A stretch of 64,000 bases of DNA, taken from contig DATGUN010000038.1 in the NCBI GenBank assembly GCA_035301285.1, forward strand, positions 62,001 through 126,000, in the 5' to 3' direction. This document shows positions 33,952-42,323 of the stretch, one piece after another. Below the pieces are notes generated by a model. It saw nothing but the letters and a program-made list of their open reading frames with translations, made no database searches and was not told the origin of the DNA. Numbering within the stretch: the stretch's first letter is position 1; each line of letters begins with the position of its first letter. This stretch comes from DATGUN01 sp035301285 (GTDB taxonomy: Bacteria; Bacillota; Bacilli; Bacillales; Amphibacillaceae). Made by a program: the position numbers and the translations under genes.

Positions 33952-34485
33952 ATGAGAAAGTCCTTTGGGAGTATTATTATCGGGGTGTTGTTTATATTTC
34001 TGGATATTCGTGTTGGAGCTATCGATGTCTTTCTCGATCCAATCGGATATTGGTTTATTTATTATGGCGTCATCCGATTGATGGATGAATATCCGGTTGC
34101 GAGACGTGCTAAAAACAGTGCCGCCATGCTTGCGTTTTTAACGATTCCGACTGTTTTTATATCCATGAATGCGGTATTTCATCCTTTGTCGTTTTTGGGG
34201 TTGTATATGCCGTTATTACAGTTTTTGATGATTATTTTCATGTTTTTTCTATTTCAGCTTATGTTACAGATAGCCGATAAAAAAGGGTATCAAAAACTTT
34301 ATAAGCAGACACGACTGTTTATGTTCATTTATATATCAGTGAAGGCGATCATTTTTTTGATTCAATTATTTTCAGTTCCTGGAATGCATCATTATATGAT
34401 CGGATTATCATCTCTGACTTTAGGATTAAATGTTGTGTTTTTAGGTTGGTTGTTTCGTTTCCGCATGTTTCCGGAAACAAATTGA
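33952..34485 (+). CDS. uncharacterised integral membrane protein
   Basis: About 177 residues with four or five hydrophobic helices: MRKSFGSIIIGVLFIFLDIR, then a DVFLDPIGYWFIYYGVIRL stretch (a conserved-looking LDPIGY loop), two helices in the middle, and two near the C-terminus. It ends in a short basic tail. No family is recognised with confidence and no catalytic motif is seen. ATG at 33952 is preferred over TTG 33949 and GTG 33946, given GAGG at 33939-33942. It is divergent from yhaA and convergent with the ferritin-like gene. Confidence 0.7.
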   Translation: MRKSFGSIIIGVLFIFLDIRVGAIDVFLDPIGYWFIYYGVIRLMDEYPVARRAKNSAAMLAFLTIPTVFISMNAVFHPLSFLGLYMPLLQFLMIIFMFFLFQLMLQIADKKGYQKLYKQTRLFMFIYISVKAIIFLIQLFSVPGMHHYMIGLSSLTLGLNVVFLGWLFRFRMFPETN

Positions 34486-34596
34486 AGCCCAAGCAGATCT
34501 ACGCCTCGATATAGGGTGTGCCGGCTTTTGGCACAGGAGGCCATATTTAACTTTCACCGCAATCATTTGGAAGGCTTGTTGCAGCTGATAGAGGAT

Positions 34597-34638
34597 AAAA
34601 AAAGAGACTACATCAGAAATCATGTAGTCCCTCTTTTC
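34597..34638. terminator. bidirectional terminator between the membrane protein and ferritin-like genes
   Basis: AAAGAG-ACTACAT at 34601-34613 pairs with ATGTAGT-CTCTTT at 34622-34636, with A and T tracts on the outer sides. Confidence 0.8.
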
Positions 34639-34642
34639 ATTG

Positions 34643-35080
34643 TTAGTTTCTGACACGTGCATCATCAAGCAAGCGTTCAGCTTCTTCTTTATGATGTGTT
34701 TCATCGGAAATGATGTCTTCCAGTTTGACGACCAATTCTGTATATCCCAATGCTTCTGCTTGTTTTTTTCGTGTCTCATAGCGTTCGATTGTTTCTTGTT
34801 CCGCTTTTAATGTGGCTTCCAGTAAATCGCTGACGTCTGTTGGCTGCTCGACAGGGGCGGATTCTGTAGTTGGTGTACCGCCCAAAGCTGCAATCTTTTC
34901 GGATAAATATAAAGCATGTCCCATCTCATCGTTGATTTCATCTTCAAAGAAAGGCTTCAAGGCTGAACGAAATAATCCGGATACGACTGATGCACTGTAC
35001 GTATATTGAATGGCGGCACCATATTCATGTGCCAAGTCTTCATTCAAACCATCAATTAATTCTCTTAAATCCGCATTCAT
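34643..35080 (-). CDS. ferritin-like di-iron protein (bacterioferritin/Dps-like)
   Basis: A 145-residue four-helix ferritin-like protein. Residues for a di-iron centre sit at the right spacing: E19 in helix 1 (DLAHEYGAAIQYTY), E52 with H55 in helix 2 (DEMGHALYL), E94 in helix 3 (KAEQETIERY), and E127 with H130 in helix 4 (DETHHKEE). It resembles the bacterioferritin/rubrerythrin-type domains found alone in Bacillaceae; iron storage or oxidative-stress protection is likely. AAAGGTGG precedes the ATG. Confidence 0.82.
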   Translation of the reverse strand: MNADLRELIDGLNEDLAHEYGAAIQYTYSASVVSGLFRSALKPFFEDEINDEMGHALYLSEKIAALGGTPTTESAPVEQPTDVSDLLEATLKAEQETIERYETRKKQAEALGYTELVVKLEDIISDETHHKEEAERLLDDARVRN

Positions 35081-35296
35081 TATATCTCCACCTTTTCTTA
35101 ATATTGCCTTACATATATATAATTCCCTAAAAGAATAGATTCAAACCTTTTGGTGGTAGATGTTTTGACTTTTTTCGATTTCAACCGTGCTCATTTAAAG
35201 GATCTTTTGTTTTCAGGTGTCAGCTCTTCGTATATAATATATTGTACTGAAGCACGGGATTGAAATGGGATGAAATATCGCGTCAGCTGCTTAATA

Positions 35297-35343
35297 TCCG
35301 TCTTAAGTCTGAGATGAAAACATTCTGCAGTATGTTTCATAAT
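35297..35343 (+). promoter_or_regulatory. LiaR/CesR-type box and promoter of the liaFSR operon
   Basis: TCCGTCTTAAGTCTGA at 35297-35312 matches the CesR/LiaR-type consensus TCAGHCTnnAGDCTGA (from memory) at 15 of 16 positions. A -10 CATAAT lies at 35338-35343, and the -35 region next to the box is poor (TGAAAA at 35315), the layout expected for an activator-dependent promoter. The rest of 35081-35389 holds no gene. Confidence 0.65.
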
Positions 35344-35389
35344 ATCGTGTTTAATCGTAGACTTAGTATATAAGCAGGGAGGGAACACC

Positions 35390-36421
35390 ATGAGACATAA
35401 TATATTCAGATATTTATTGGCAGTCATACTAATCGGGATAGGCATCTTGCTTGTTCTGGAAAATTTCGGTTTTGGCACGTTCAGTGGGAAAAACATGTGG
35501 ATTTTATTGTATCCTTTATTGTTTATCGTTTATGGTATAAAAACATTGGTTGACCATTTACGTTATCGGGGCGGCAGCTGGATATTCGGTTCGTTTTTGT
35601 TGATATTCGGCAGCTTGCTGATGCTCGACCGATTTGGGGTGATATCATTTGTATTTAAAGATATCTTTAAATTATGGCCGTTATTGATTATCTATCTGGG
35701 ATTTGCATTCATACGTCCGAAGCGTATATATCATCATAATACAAAAGGGCGACGAGGAAAACATGGCTACTATTACGGTCCATATGATTATACAAAATAT
35801 TTTGATGCTGATGACTATAGAAAACAAGCACACGACCAAGCCGATTATTATAAAAAGAAATACCGGGATGTTGTTTACGATGCAACAGATGACAATGGTT
35901 CAACAGGGGATCGTGCGGCAGATGAACCGAGTGGTGATGAATCCGGTCCGGAAACAAAAGAACATTCAGATACAAGCGAAAAAGAGCAATCTGATGAAAA
36001 TGGACGGCATACAACAGACAAGCAGTCATACAGTGGGGACGGAAAAGCATATTACAGGAATTCGTTTTTCTCGATAGGTAATTCAGACTTTAACGAAAAT
36101 AACTGGAAAGTGGAACCAATGCATTTAAGTAAGCTGGCCGGTGACTTTTATTTAGATTTTACAAAAGCATTCATTCCTGATAAAAAAATACCTATCTCCA
36201 TCAATACACTTGCGGGAGATGTACGTATTTTGGTACCTGAGGATATCGATTTCAGGGTCAATGCAGAAGTTAAAGCAGGAGATATCAATATTCTGGGACA
36301 TGTCGCTGATGGAATCAATCGTTCTTTGCAATATGAAACGGACGATTACAATCGTGCAACACGAAAATTGGATATGACACTAAAATTAAAGGCTGGTTCA
36401 GTACGTATCGACCACGTGTGA
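35390..36421 (+). CDS. liaF: LiaF-like membrane inhibitor of the LiaRS system
   Basis: A 343-residue membrane protein that holds LiaS in check when the cell wall is intact. Four N-terminal helices in two hairpins (LLAVILIGIGILLVLENFGFG, LWPLLIIYLGFAF) are followed by a hydrophilic Tyr/Asp/Lys/Ser-rich linker of about 110 residues. The C-terminal domain has the conserved LAGDFYLDFTKAFIPDKKIPI and INTLAGDVRILVPEDIDF of LiaF/VraT. It heads a three-gene operon with liaS and liaR. The linker is unusually long compared with B. subtilis LiaF (241 residues). GGGAGGG precedes the ATG. Confidence 0.92.
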   Translation: MRHNIFRYLLAVILIGIGILLVLENFGFGTFSGKNMWILLYPLLFIVYGIKTLVDHLRYRGGSWIFGSFLLIFGSLLMLDRFGVISFVFKDIFKLWPLLIIYLGFAFIRPKRIYHHNTKGRRGKHGYYYGPYDYTKYFDADDYRKQAHDQADYYKKKYRDVVYDATDDNGSTGDRAADEPSGDESGPETKEHSDTSEKEQSDENGRHTTDKQSYSGDGKAYYRNSFFSIGNSDFNENNWKVEPMHLSKLAGDFYLDFTKAFIPDKKIPISINTLAGDVRILVPEDIDFRVNAEVKAGDINILGHVADGINRSLQYETDDYNRATRKLDMTLKLKAGSVRIDHV

Positions 36422-36437
36422 AGAGGGGGGCACAACA

Positions 36438-37475
36438 TTGAATAGACGATTCAGCAATATTCGGTATCGTTATATCCAATCTCATTTATATGCACTTTCC
36501 ATCATAACGATATTATTGCTATCCATTTCCCTGTTTATATATATGGTTTTTCGACCGGACTGGCTGCATATTAAAAGCATCATATTATTTGTTGGGATAT
36601 ATATTGTTGTAGGCGCGATCATTGCCGTTTATGTCGGATTTAAATCCAGTGATGATATAAAAGAGCGGTTGGACCATTTGTCTGTTTTAATCACTCAGTT
36701 TGCCAACGGTAATTATCAATCACGTGTTCATTTTGATGAAAGTGATGAATTGACACGTATAGGTAACGAAATGAATGAATTTGGGCGTAAACTACAGACG
36801 CAGGTTCGATCACTCAGGCAAATGGCCGACGAAAAGTCCGCATATGCCCAATCCGCCCATAAGGCAGCTGTCATCGAGGAAAGACAGAGGTTGGCAAGGG
36901 ATTTGCATGATGCAGTCAGCCAGCAGCTTTTTGCGTTAACGATGATGTCCGAAGCCGCGGTTAAACAATTTGACAGGAATCCAGACGTCGCCAGAGAACA
37001 TATGCAGGAAGTAGCAACTGCCGCATTGAAAGCACAAACGGAAATGCGAGCCTTGCTTTTGCATTTACGTCCTGTGGATTTATCAGGAGATCCGCTTCCG
37101 ATTGGGGTTCATAAACTTATTGCGGAATTAAAAGAAAAGAGTCAAATCCAGTTTGATGTTTCCATTGATGATTCATTGAAACTATCAACATCGGTCGAAG
37201 AACATGTTTTTCGGATTATTCAGGAATCGCTATCCAACATATTGCGTCATGCCAATGCTGAAAAAGTCGAAATAACATTTACGAACCGGAAAGATGATCT
37301 ATTTATTCATATTGCGGATGATGGTAATGGCTTTGATGTTAGGGAGGATTCCAATCGAAAAACATCCTATGGACTGAAAACGATGCGAGAACGGTGTGAG
37401 GAAATAGGCGGGACGTTTTCACTGAAATCCATACCAACAGAAGGGACATATATCGATATCCGTATACCTTGTTGA
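36438..37475 (+). CDS. liaS: LiaS, sensor histidine kinase
   Basis: A 345-residue intramembrane-sensing kinase. Two transmembrane helices at about 17-37 and 46-68 have almost no extracytoplasmic loop. A HAMP-like segment then precedes the HisKA_3 dimerisation domain with phospho-acceptor H157 in RLARDLHDAVSQQLFAL. The ATPase domain follows with N-box RIIQESLSNILRHANA and G-box DDGNGFD. The start is TTG at 36438, where the GAGGGGGG ribosome-binding site lies upstream. It signals cell-envelope antibiotics to LiaR. Confidence 0.94.
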   Translation: MNRRFSNIRYRYIQSHLYALSIITILLLSISLFIYMVFRPDWLHIKSIILFVGIYIVVGAIIAVYVGFKSSDDIKERLDHLSVLITQFANGNYQSRVHFDESDELTRIGNEMNEFGRKLQTQVRSLRQMADEKSAYAQSAHKAAVIEERQRLARDLHDAVSQQLFALTMMSEAAVKQFDRNPDVAREHMQEVATAALKAQTEMRALLLHLRPVDLSGDPLPIGVHKLIAELKEKSQIQFDVSIDDSLKLSTSVEEHVFRIIQESLSNILRHANAEKVEITFTNRKDDLFIHIADDGNGFDVREDSNRKTSYGLKTMRERCEEIGGTFSLKSIPTEGTYIDIRIPC

Positions 37476-37528
37476 AAGAGAATCCAGGACATGGAATGTA
37501 TTCGACAAATTGATGGAGGGGTTGGAAA

Positions 37529-38167
37529 ATGATACGTGTTGTCGTCGTTGATGATCATGAAGTGGTAAGGAAAGGGATTATTGCCTATTTACAAACGGAT
37601 GATGCTATTGATGTTGTTGCACAGGCTGGCAGCGGTAATGAGGGTGCTAGGCTCGTGATTGAAAACGAACCCGATGTTGTTCTGATGGATTTGATCATGG
37701 ATGACGGGAATGGCATTGATGCAACCAGGAAGATAATTGAAAAAATGCCAGATTGTAAAATAATTATCTTGACGAGCTTTTATGATGATGAGCAAATATT
37801 TCCCGCCATTGAAGCTGGTGCATTCAGCTACATTCTAAAGACGTCTTCCGCAGACGAAATTGTGACAGCAATAAAAAAAGCACAGCAAGGGGAGACGGTC
37901 ATCGAACCTAAAGTCGCCAATAAAATGATGACAAATTTTCGATCCAATAGCCAAAAAGCTCATGCTGCACTTACGGAAAGGGAATTGGAAGTGCTTTTAT
38001 GCATAGGAGAAGGAATGACAAACGTTGAAATAGGCAATCATTTATTCATAGGTGTCAAAACCGTGAAGACACACGTCAGCAATATCTTGTCCAAACTGGA
38101 CGTGTATGATCGAACTCAAGCTGCGGTGTATGTTCACAGAAATGACTTATTGAAAAAAGGGAATTAG
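37529..38167 (+). CDS. liaR: LiaR, NarL-family response regulator
   Basis: A 212-residue response regulator. Receiver acidic pair D8-D9, phospho-acceptor D54 in VLMDLIMDD, conserved Thr in IILTSF, and Lys in YILKTSS. The C-terminal LuxR-type HTH begins LTEREVLLCIGEG-like and has the recognition helix VGVKTVKTHVSNILSKL-type (written here as IGVKTVKTHVSNILSKL). It activates targets through LiaR boxes; one is placed before liaF, so the operon is probably self-activated. No liaIH genes are adjacent. Confidence 0.94.
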   Translation: MIRVVVVDDHEVVRKGIIAYLQTDDAIDVVAQAGSGNEGARLVIENEPDVVLMDLIMDDGNGIDATRKIIEKMPDCKIIILTSFYDDEQIFPAIEAGAFSYILKTSSADEIVTAIKKAQQGETVIEPKVANKMMTNFRSNSQKAHAALTERELEVLLCIGEGMTNVEIGNHLFIGVKTVKTHVSNILSKLDVYDRTQAAVYVHRNDLLKKGN

Positions 38168-38187
38168 CTTTCAGGCAGTTCTCTTTT

Positions 38188-38216
38188 TTGTTTTTTCCAA
38201 CGGGCGATTGTATAAT
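38188..38216 (+). promoter_or_regulatory. sigma-A-type promoter of bdbC
   Basis: TTGTTT at 38188-38193 and a perfect TATAAT at 38211-38216 are separated by 17 bases, about 25 bases before bdbC. It allows expression independent of liaFSR. Confidence 0.6.
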
Positions 38217-38239
38217 ATAAAAGTGAAGGAGGGGGAGTC

Positions 38240-38677
38240 ATGCACTCAGAAAAGCCAAATGAAACCATACTATTGATAATCTGGGTACAAACACTTCTTG
38301 CATTGTTTGGGAGTTTGTATTTTTCGGAAATAAAAGGTTTCACCCCTTGTGAATTATGTTGGGTACAACGGATATTCATGTATCCACTTGTGATCATATA
38401 CGGTGCCGCCTTATTGAAACGAAATTTAACCATGGCTGTTTCGGGATTCATATTGAGCGGGATCGGCATGCTCGTATCCATCTATCACTACCTTATACAA
38501 AAAGTCCCGGCTTTGCAGGAAACGGGAGATACATGTGGGATCGTCCCATGTAATGCAGAGTATGTTAACTATGCTGGTTTCATCACGATACCCTTCTTGG
38601 CCGGAGTAGCATTCATGGTCATTTTTGTACTACATATCATCTTATGGAAACAAGTTAGGAGCGAAAATAATAAATGA
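38240..38677 (+). CDS. bdbC: BdbC, DsbB-like thiol-disulfide oxidoreductase
   Basis: A 145-residue four-helix membrane protein that reoxidises an extracytoplasmic thioredoxin-like partner and passes electrons to quinone. Two redox-active cysteine pairs are visible: C37-C40 in the CELC motif and C99-C104 in DTCGIVPC. In B. subtilis BdbC is needed for disulfide bonds in the competence pseudopilin ComGC. Its stop overlaps the next gene start, whose product is its likely partner. AAGGAGGG precedes the ATG. Confidence 0.92.
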   Translation: MHSEKPNETILLIIWVQTLLALFGSLYFSEIKGFTPCELCWVQRIFMYPLVIIYGAALLKRNLTMAVSGFILSGIGMLVSIYHYLIQKVPALQETGDTCGIVPCNAEYVNYAGFITIPFLAGVAFMVIFVLHIILWKQVRSENNK

Positions 38678-39120
38678 GAAATAAAATGTTAGCGATTGTC
38701 GGGGTCATTGTCGTCTTGTTTATTGCCTTATATTTTGTAAATGATTATAAAAATAATAAGAACGCAGCTGGAGATTCGAATGACGAGAACGGTGATTTAT
38801 ACGATAATCAGGTTAAGCCAGATGATCTACGTGAAGACATTGACAGCGGCGAACCAGTGACAGTGTATTTTTACAGCCCTGATTGTGTGCATTGTCAACG
38901 TACAACACCTGTTTTAGTTCCGCTGACAAGGGAAAATGATGTAGACATGAAAAAAATGAATTTGAAAGAACATAAGCAGCAATGGGATGAATACGGCATC
39001 GAGGGCACACCGACATTAATACACTATGATGATGGAGAAGAAGTTGCCCGCATGTCTGGAGAACAATCGAAAGAAGATTTCACCGTCTTTTTAGATGAAT
39101 ATGTCCTGAATGACGATTGA
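38674..39120 (+). CDS. membrane-anchored thioredoxin-like protein, partner of BdbC
   Basis: A 148-residue extracytoplasmic thioredoxin-fold protein with one N-terminal helix (about 5-22) as anchor. A Asn/Asp-rich spacer precedes the catalytic C71-V-H-C74 motif in YSPDCVHCQRTTP. The cis-proline loop is in EGTPTLIHYDD. The 4-base overlap with bdbC indicates a dedicated pair, with BdbC oxidising it so that it can introduce disulfides, similar to BdbA/BdbD. It could equally be a reductant for c-type cytochromes, but the pairing argues for oxidation. Confidence 0.85.
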   Translation: MRNKMLAIVGVIVVLFIALYFVNDYKNNKNAAGDSNDENGDLYDNQVKPDDLREDIDSGEPVTVYFYSPDCVHCQRTTPVLVPLTRENDVDMKKMNLKEHKQQWDEYGIEGTPTLIHYDDGEEVARMSGEQSKEDFTVFLDEYVLNDD

Positions 39121-39133
39121 TGGCACTTTAGAA

Positions 39134-39180
39134 AAACAACCCTCCTTTGACAGACGATAGTAAACAAAGGAGGGTTTTTG
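39134..39180. terminator. terminator between convergent thioredoxin-like and hmoB genes
   Basis: AACCCTCCTTTG at 39138-39149 pairs perfectly with CAAAGGAGGGTT at 39165-39176, then TTT; a run of A lies on the other side. Confidence 0.9.
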
Positions 39181-39212
39181 CTGTTCATTTTCAATTTTAA
39201 GGTGTTTGAAGA

Positions 39213-39704
39213 TTAGTCTTCGATGACCATATAATATTTATTGATAAAAGGACGTTCGGCAAAATATGCAGGTGGCATGGTCATTTGTTCTTTATGTGCT
39301 TGCTTGAATTCATCCGAGTCTTTCCAATGATTGAAATATATTTCTGATTCCCATTGTGTGAAGACAACATACGTATTGCCGGCTTTTGGCCTGAGAAGAC
39401 GGAAAGCCCTAAACCCAGGCATAGACTCAACCGCGTCTTGTTGTTTTTTAAACGCATCTTCGAAAACAGGCTTTCCTTCATCAGTAATGGGGATATTATT
39501 CATCACGACAAAACCTTCTTGTGCGATGTCACCTTTTGTTGTAATGATATCGTATGTGCGCCCCGCGGAAAAGACATTCTTTTCACCCTCGTAATATGCC
39601 AAAGCACCGGAGTTATTGCTCATCAGTGAAAACGAAATATCGGGATGCTTCAAAGTCAATTTCTGTAGAAAGTCAATGGTTCCATTTGTTATAAAAGATT
39701 TCAT
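39213..39704 (-). CDS. hmoB: HmoB-like heme-degrading monooxygenase (antibiotic biosynthesis monooxygenase fold)
   Basis: A 163-residue protein. The C-terminal 95 residues form an ABM (ferredoxin-like) domain with PGFRAFRLLRPKAGNTYVV and the following TQWESEIYFNHWKDSDEF motif; the N-terminal part begins MKSFITNGT. This matches HmoB (YhgC), which degrades heme to release iron. It is next to and divergent from pbpF, as yhgC is in B. subtilis. The ATG at 39702-39704 follows AGGGGATTATCGA; the open frame extends 20 codons further without support. Confidence 0.82.
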   Translation of the reverse strand: MKSFITNGTIDFLQKLTLKHPDISFSLMSNNSGALAYYEGEKNVFSAGRTYDIITTKGDIAQEGFVVMNNIPITDEGKPVFEDAFKKQQDAVESMPGFRAFRLLRPKAGNTYVVFTQWESEIYFNHWKDSDEFKQAHKEQMTMPPAYFAERPFINKYYMVIED

Positions 39705-39957
39705 TCGATAATCCCCTTTCAGGTAGACTTGGACTTGTTGATTTTCACTTCTCATTTCCATCATAACGTAAATAAATATAAATCTACATTATTTCAACAT
39801 AATGATACCCGATTCGTTTTTAAAAAGCTATATGGTGTTAGGGTATGTTCTATGTTTGATTGAATAAACTATCTTACGTTCCCTTTTTAATTGACATAAA
39901 TTGTCGTATAATGTAAGAATCTGATGAAAACGGAAAGATTGTGCCAGAGGTGAAATA

Positions 39958-42126
39958 ATGCATAAAGCAACAAAATCAAATCATGAATCATTGGTAGGGC
40001 GATACTGGAAATGGTTGCTCATTATTTTTGGGATAATCTTTTTAATGAGTATATGCGGCTATTTTATTATCATTTATGGAGGAAGTCTCGTTGTTGATGA
40101 TGAAGATCTAATCCTCGAAGAAACGACAACGATCGAAACAGAAGATGGAACGGTTTTGAAAAAAATATATAACGAACATAGAACATCTGTTGATATTGAG
40201 GAAGTCCCTGAACATGTGCAAGATGCTTTTGTAGCGATAGAGGATAGACGATTTTACAACCATTCGGGAGTGGATTTCAAGTCGGTGTCACGTGCGGTCT
40301 ATCGTGACCTTCTGTCTATGAAGAAAGTTCAAGGCGCCAGTACGATCACACAACAGTTGGCAAAAAATATCTCACTTGAAAATGATAAAACCTGGCTGCG
40401 TAAAACAAAAGAAGTTATGGCGGCAATATATTTGGAACGTCACTTTTCGAAAAAGAAGATTTTGGAGCTATATATGAATCAAATGTACTTTGGACACGGT
40501 GTATATGGGGTGGAAGAAGCGTCACAGTTATTCTTTTCAAAGCCGGTGAGCGAACTGACTGTTTCGGAAGGGGCGTTACTCGCTGGTCTTGCAAAATCGC
40601 CAACAATCTATTCACCTATTGACCATCCTGAAAAAGCATTGGAGAGACGCAATGTTGTTTTAGACGCAATGAGCGGCATGAAAGCTATATCTACAGATAC
40701 ACGTTTGAAAGAGCAGGGGAAAACATTGGGACTGAACATTCAGGAGGAAGAAACGACTACAGAGATGGATAGTTATATTGATATGGTCATGAAAGAAGCG
40801 GCTGATAAACATCAACTGCCTATCAGAGAATTACAGCGCGGAGGTTACCGAATTGTTGCAAACGTGGATGAAACAGCGCAAAAAGCGTCATATCAATCTT
40901 TTCAGGATGATGACTATTTCCCGGGCAATACAGATGGGGTGGAGGGGGCCTTTGTCATGATGGATCATGAGACTGGACGTGTCGTTGCTGTACAAGGTGG
41001 TAGGAATTATGCTCTAGGTGATTTAAATCGCGCTACCATCAAAAGGCAACCGGGTTCTGCATTGAAGCCTGTCGCGGTATATGGGCCTGCTTTCATGACA
41101 GATGATTTCCAGCCTTATTCGATGATACCTGACCAGGAAATGGATATTGATGGTTATTCCGTTCGAAATGTCGACGGAGAATATGCTGACGCTGTTTCAA
41201 TTTATGAAGCTGTCCAAGATTCCAAGAATGCCCCTGCTGTCTGGTTGCTTCATGCAATAGGCATTGATAATGGAAAAACATATATGGATGAAATGGGGCT
41301 GACTATCCCGGATAAAGGGCTAGCCATTGCTTTAGGAGGACTTGAAGAGGGGTTGACACCTTTTGATATGGCAAAAGCATACAGCAGTTTTGCCAATATG
41401 GGTAAAGCGGTCGAACCACATACCATCCAGAAAATTTATGATCGAGATAATGAAGTGATTGCTAAAGGCTCGACGGATACAAGTGATATTTTCAATCCAC
41501 AGGTAGCCTGGGATATGACGAAAATCTTATCAAATGTCGTTGAAAATGGGACGGCTCAAGCTGGCGATTATTCCAAAGCTTTAGCTGGAAAGACAGGTAC
41601 CACAGAACATCCATACGTAGATGGACAGGTGAAGGATGCTTGGTTCGTGGGGTATACACCTCAATATGTTACAACATTATGGATGGGATATGATCAGACT
41701 GACAAAGACCATTATCTAACGGAAGGAAGCAGTTATCCGACGGCATTGACCAAACATATTTTGACGGCTATCGATGAGTATGAATCATTGCTTGCAGATT
41801 TTGACAAGCCCAGTTATGTAGATGATTTACCAGATCCCATCGAGTTGCCGGAAGTTACAAATGTAGAGGCCTCGTATACATTTGGTGGTTTTTCCATTGT
41901 TAAAGGAAAAATCACTTGGGATGCTGCTGAAGATGATCGTGTCGTATATCATGTATATGAGAAAAAACAAGGAATCGATGAACGTGTCGGTGAAGTGGAA
42001 GGGGAAAATGAATTTGTAATTGATGACGTCTCGATTTTCTCTTCTAAACTGTACTATGTCGTTCCATATAATCCATTGACCAAAATGGAAGGAAAAGCCT
42101 CGGAAACGGTCGAAGTATCATGGTAA
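39958..42126 (+). CDS. pbpF: penicillin-binding protein 1F (class A, bifunctional)
   Basis: A 722-residue class A PBP that polymerises and cross-links peptidoglycan. A short cytoplasmic tail and one membrane helix (about 18-40) precede the GT51 glycosyltransferase, with catalytic E95 in EDRRFYNHSGVD and later KVQGASTITQQLAKN. The transpeptidase motifs are S367-x-x-K370 (SALK), S422-K-N424, and K545-TGT. The C-terminal 80 residues form a fibronectin-like extension. The divergent hmoB neighbour supports PbpF. A TATAAT lies at 39907-39912 with TTGACA only 10 bases upstream, so the promoter is unclear. Confidence 0.93.
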   Translation: MHKATKSNHESLVGRYWKWLLIIFGIIFLMSICGYFIIIYGGSLVVDDEDLILEETTTIETEDGTVLKKIYNEHRTSVDIEEVPEHVQDAFVAIEDRRFYNHSGVDFKSVSRAVYRDLLSMKKVQGASTITQQLAKNISLENDKTWLRKTKEVMAAIYLERHFSKKKILELYMNQMYFGHGVYGVEEASQLFFSKPVSELTVSEGALLAGLAKSPTIYSPIDHPEKALERRNVVLDAMSGMKAISTDTRLKEQGKTLGLNIQEEETTTEMDSYIDMVMKEAADKHQLPIRELQRGGYRIVANVDETAQKASYQSFQDDDYFPGNTDGVEGAFVMMDHETGRVVAVQGGRNYALGDLNRATIKRQPGSALKPVAVYGPAFMTDDFQPYSMIPDQEMDIDGYSVRNVDGEYADAVSIYEAVQDSKNAPAVWLLHAIGIDNGKTYMDEMGLTIPDKGLAIALGGLEEGLTPFDMAKAYSSFANMGKAVEPHTIQKIYDRDNEVIAKGSTDTSDIFNPQVAWDMTKILSNVVENGTAQAGDYSKALAGKTGTTEHPYVDGQVKDAWFVGYTPQYVTTLWMGYDQTDKDHYLTEGSSYPTALTKHILTAIDEYESLLADFDKPSYVDDLPDPIELPEVTNVEASYTFGGFSIVKGKITWDAAEDDRVVYHVYEKKQGIDERVGEVEGENEFVIDDVSIFSSKLYYVVPYNPLTKMEGKASETVEVSW

Positions 42127-42239
42127 ACATATCAGTGAGTGAAAGGTATGCATAAGAAGAAGTTGGGATGTAGCGCGGGTCCGTCATAAGAATCACTTTT
42201 TACACCAATGTATTCCAACATGGTAAACATCATGGAATA

Positions 42240-42286
42240 AAAAGATCGGGTGAGAGAGCTGAGGTTGCCCATCCCACCCGGTCTAT
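42240..42286 (-). terminator. terminator of pepF (convergent with pbpF)
   Basis: GATCGGGTG at 42244-42252 pairs with CACCCGGTC at 42275-42283, with one G-T pair; a TTTTT tract follows on the minus strand. Confidence 0.75.
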
Positions 42287-42323
42287 ATTTATATCTTGTG
42301 AGTGCACGTTCTGCTATAAAGGA

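Noticed and set aside
39891..39912. TTGACA followed by TATAAT upstream of pbpF as a promoter
   Set aside because: Only 10 bases separate the two, too short for a sigma-A promoter; the TATAAT may still be used with another -35.
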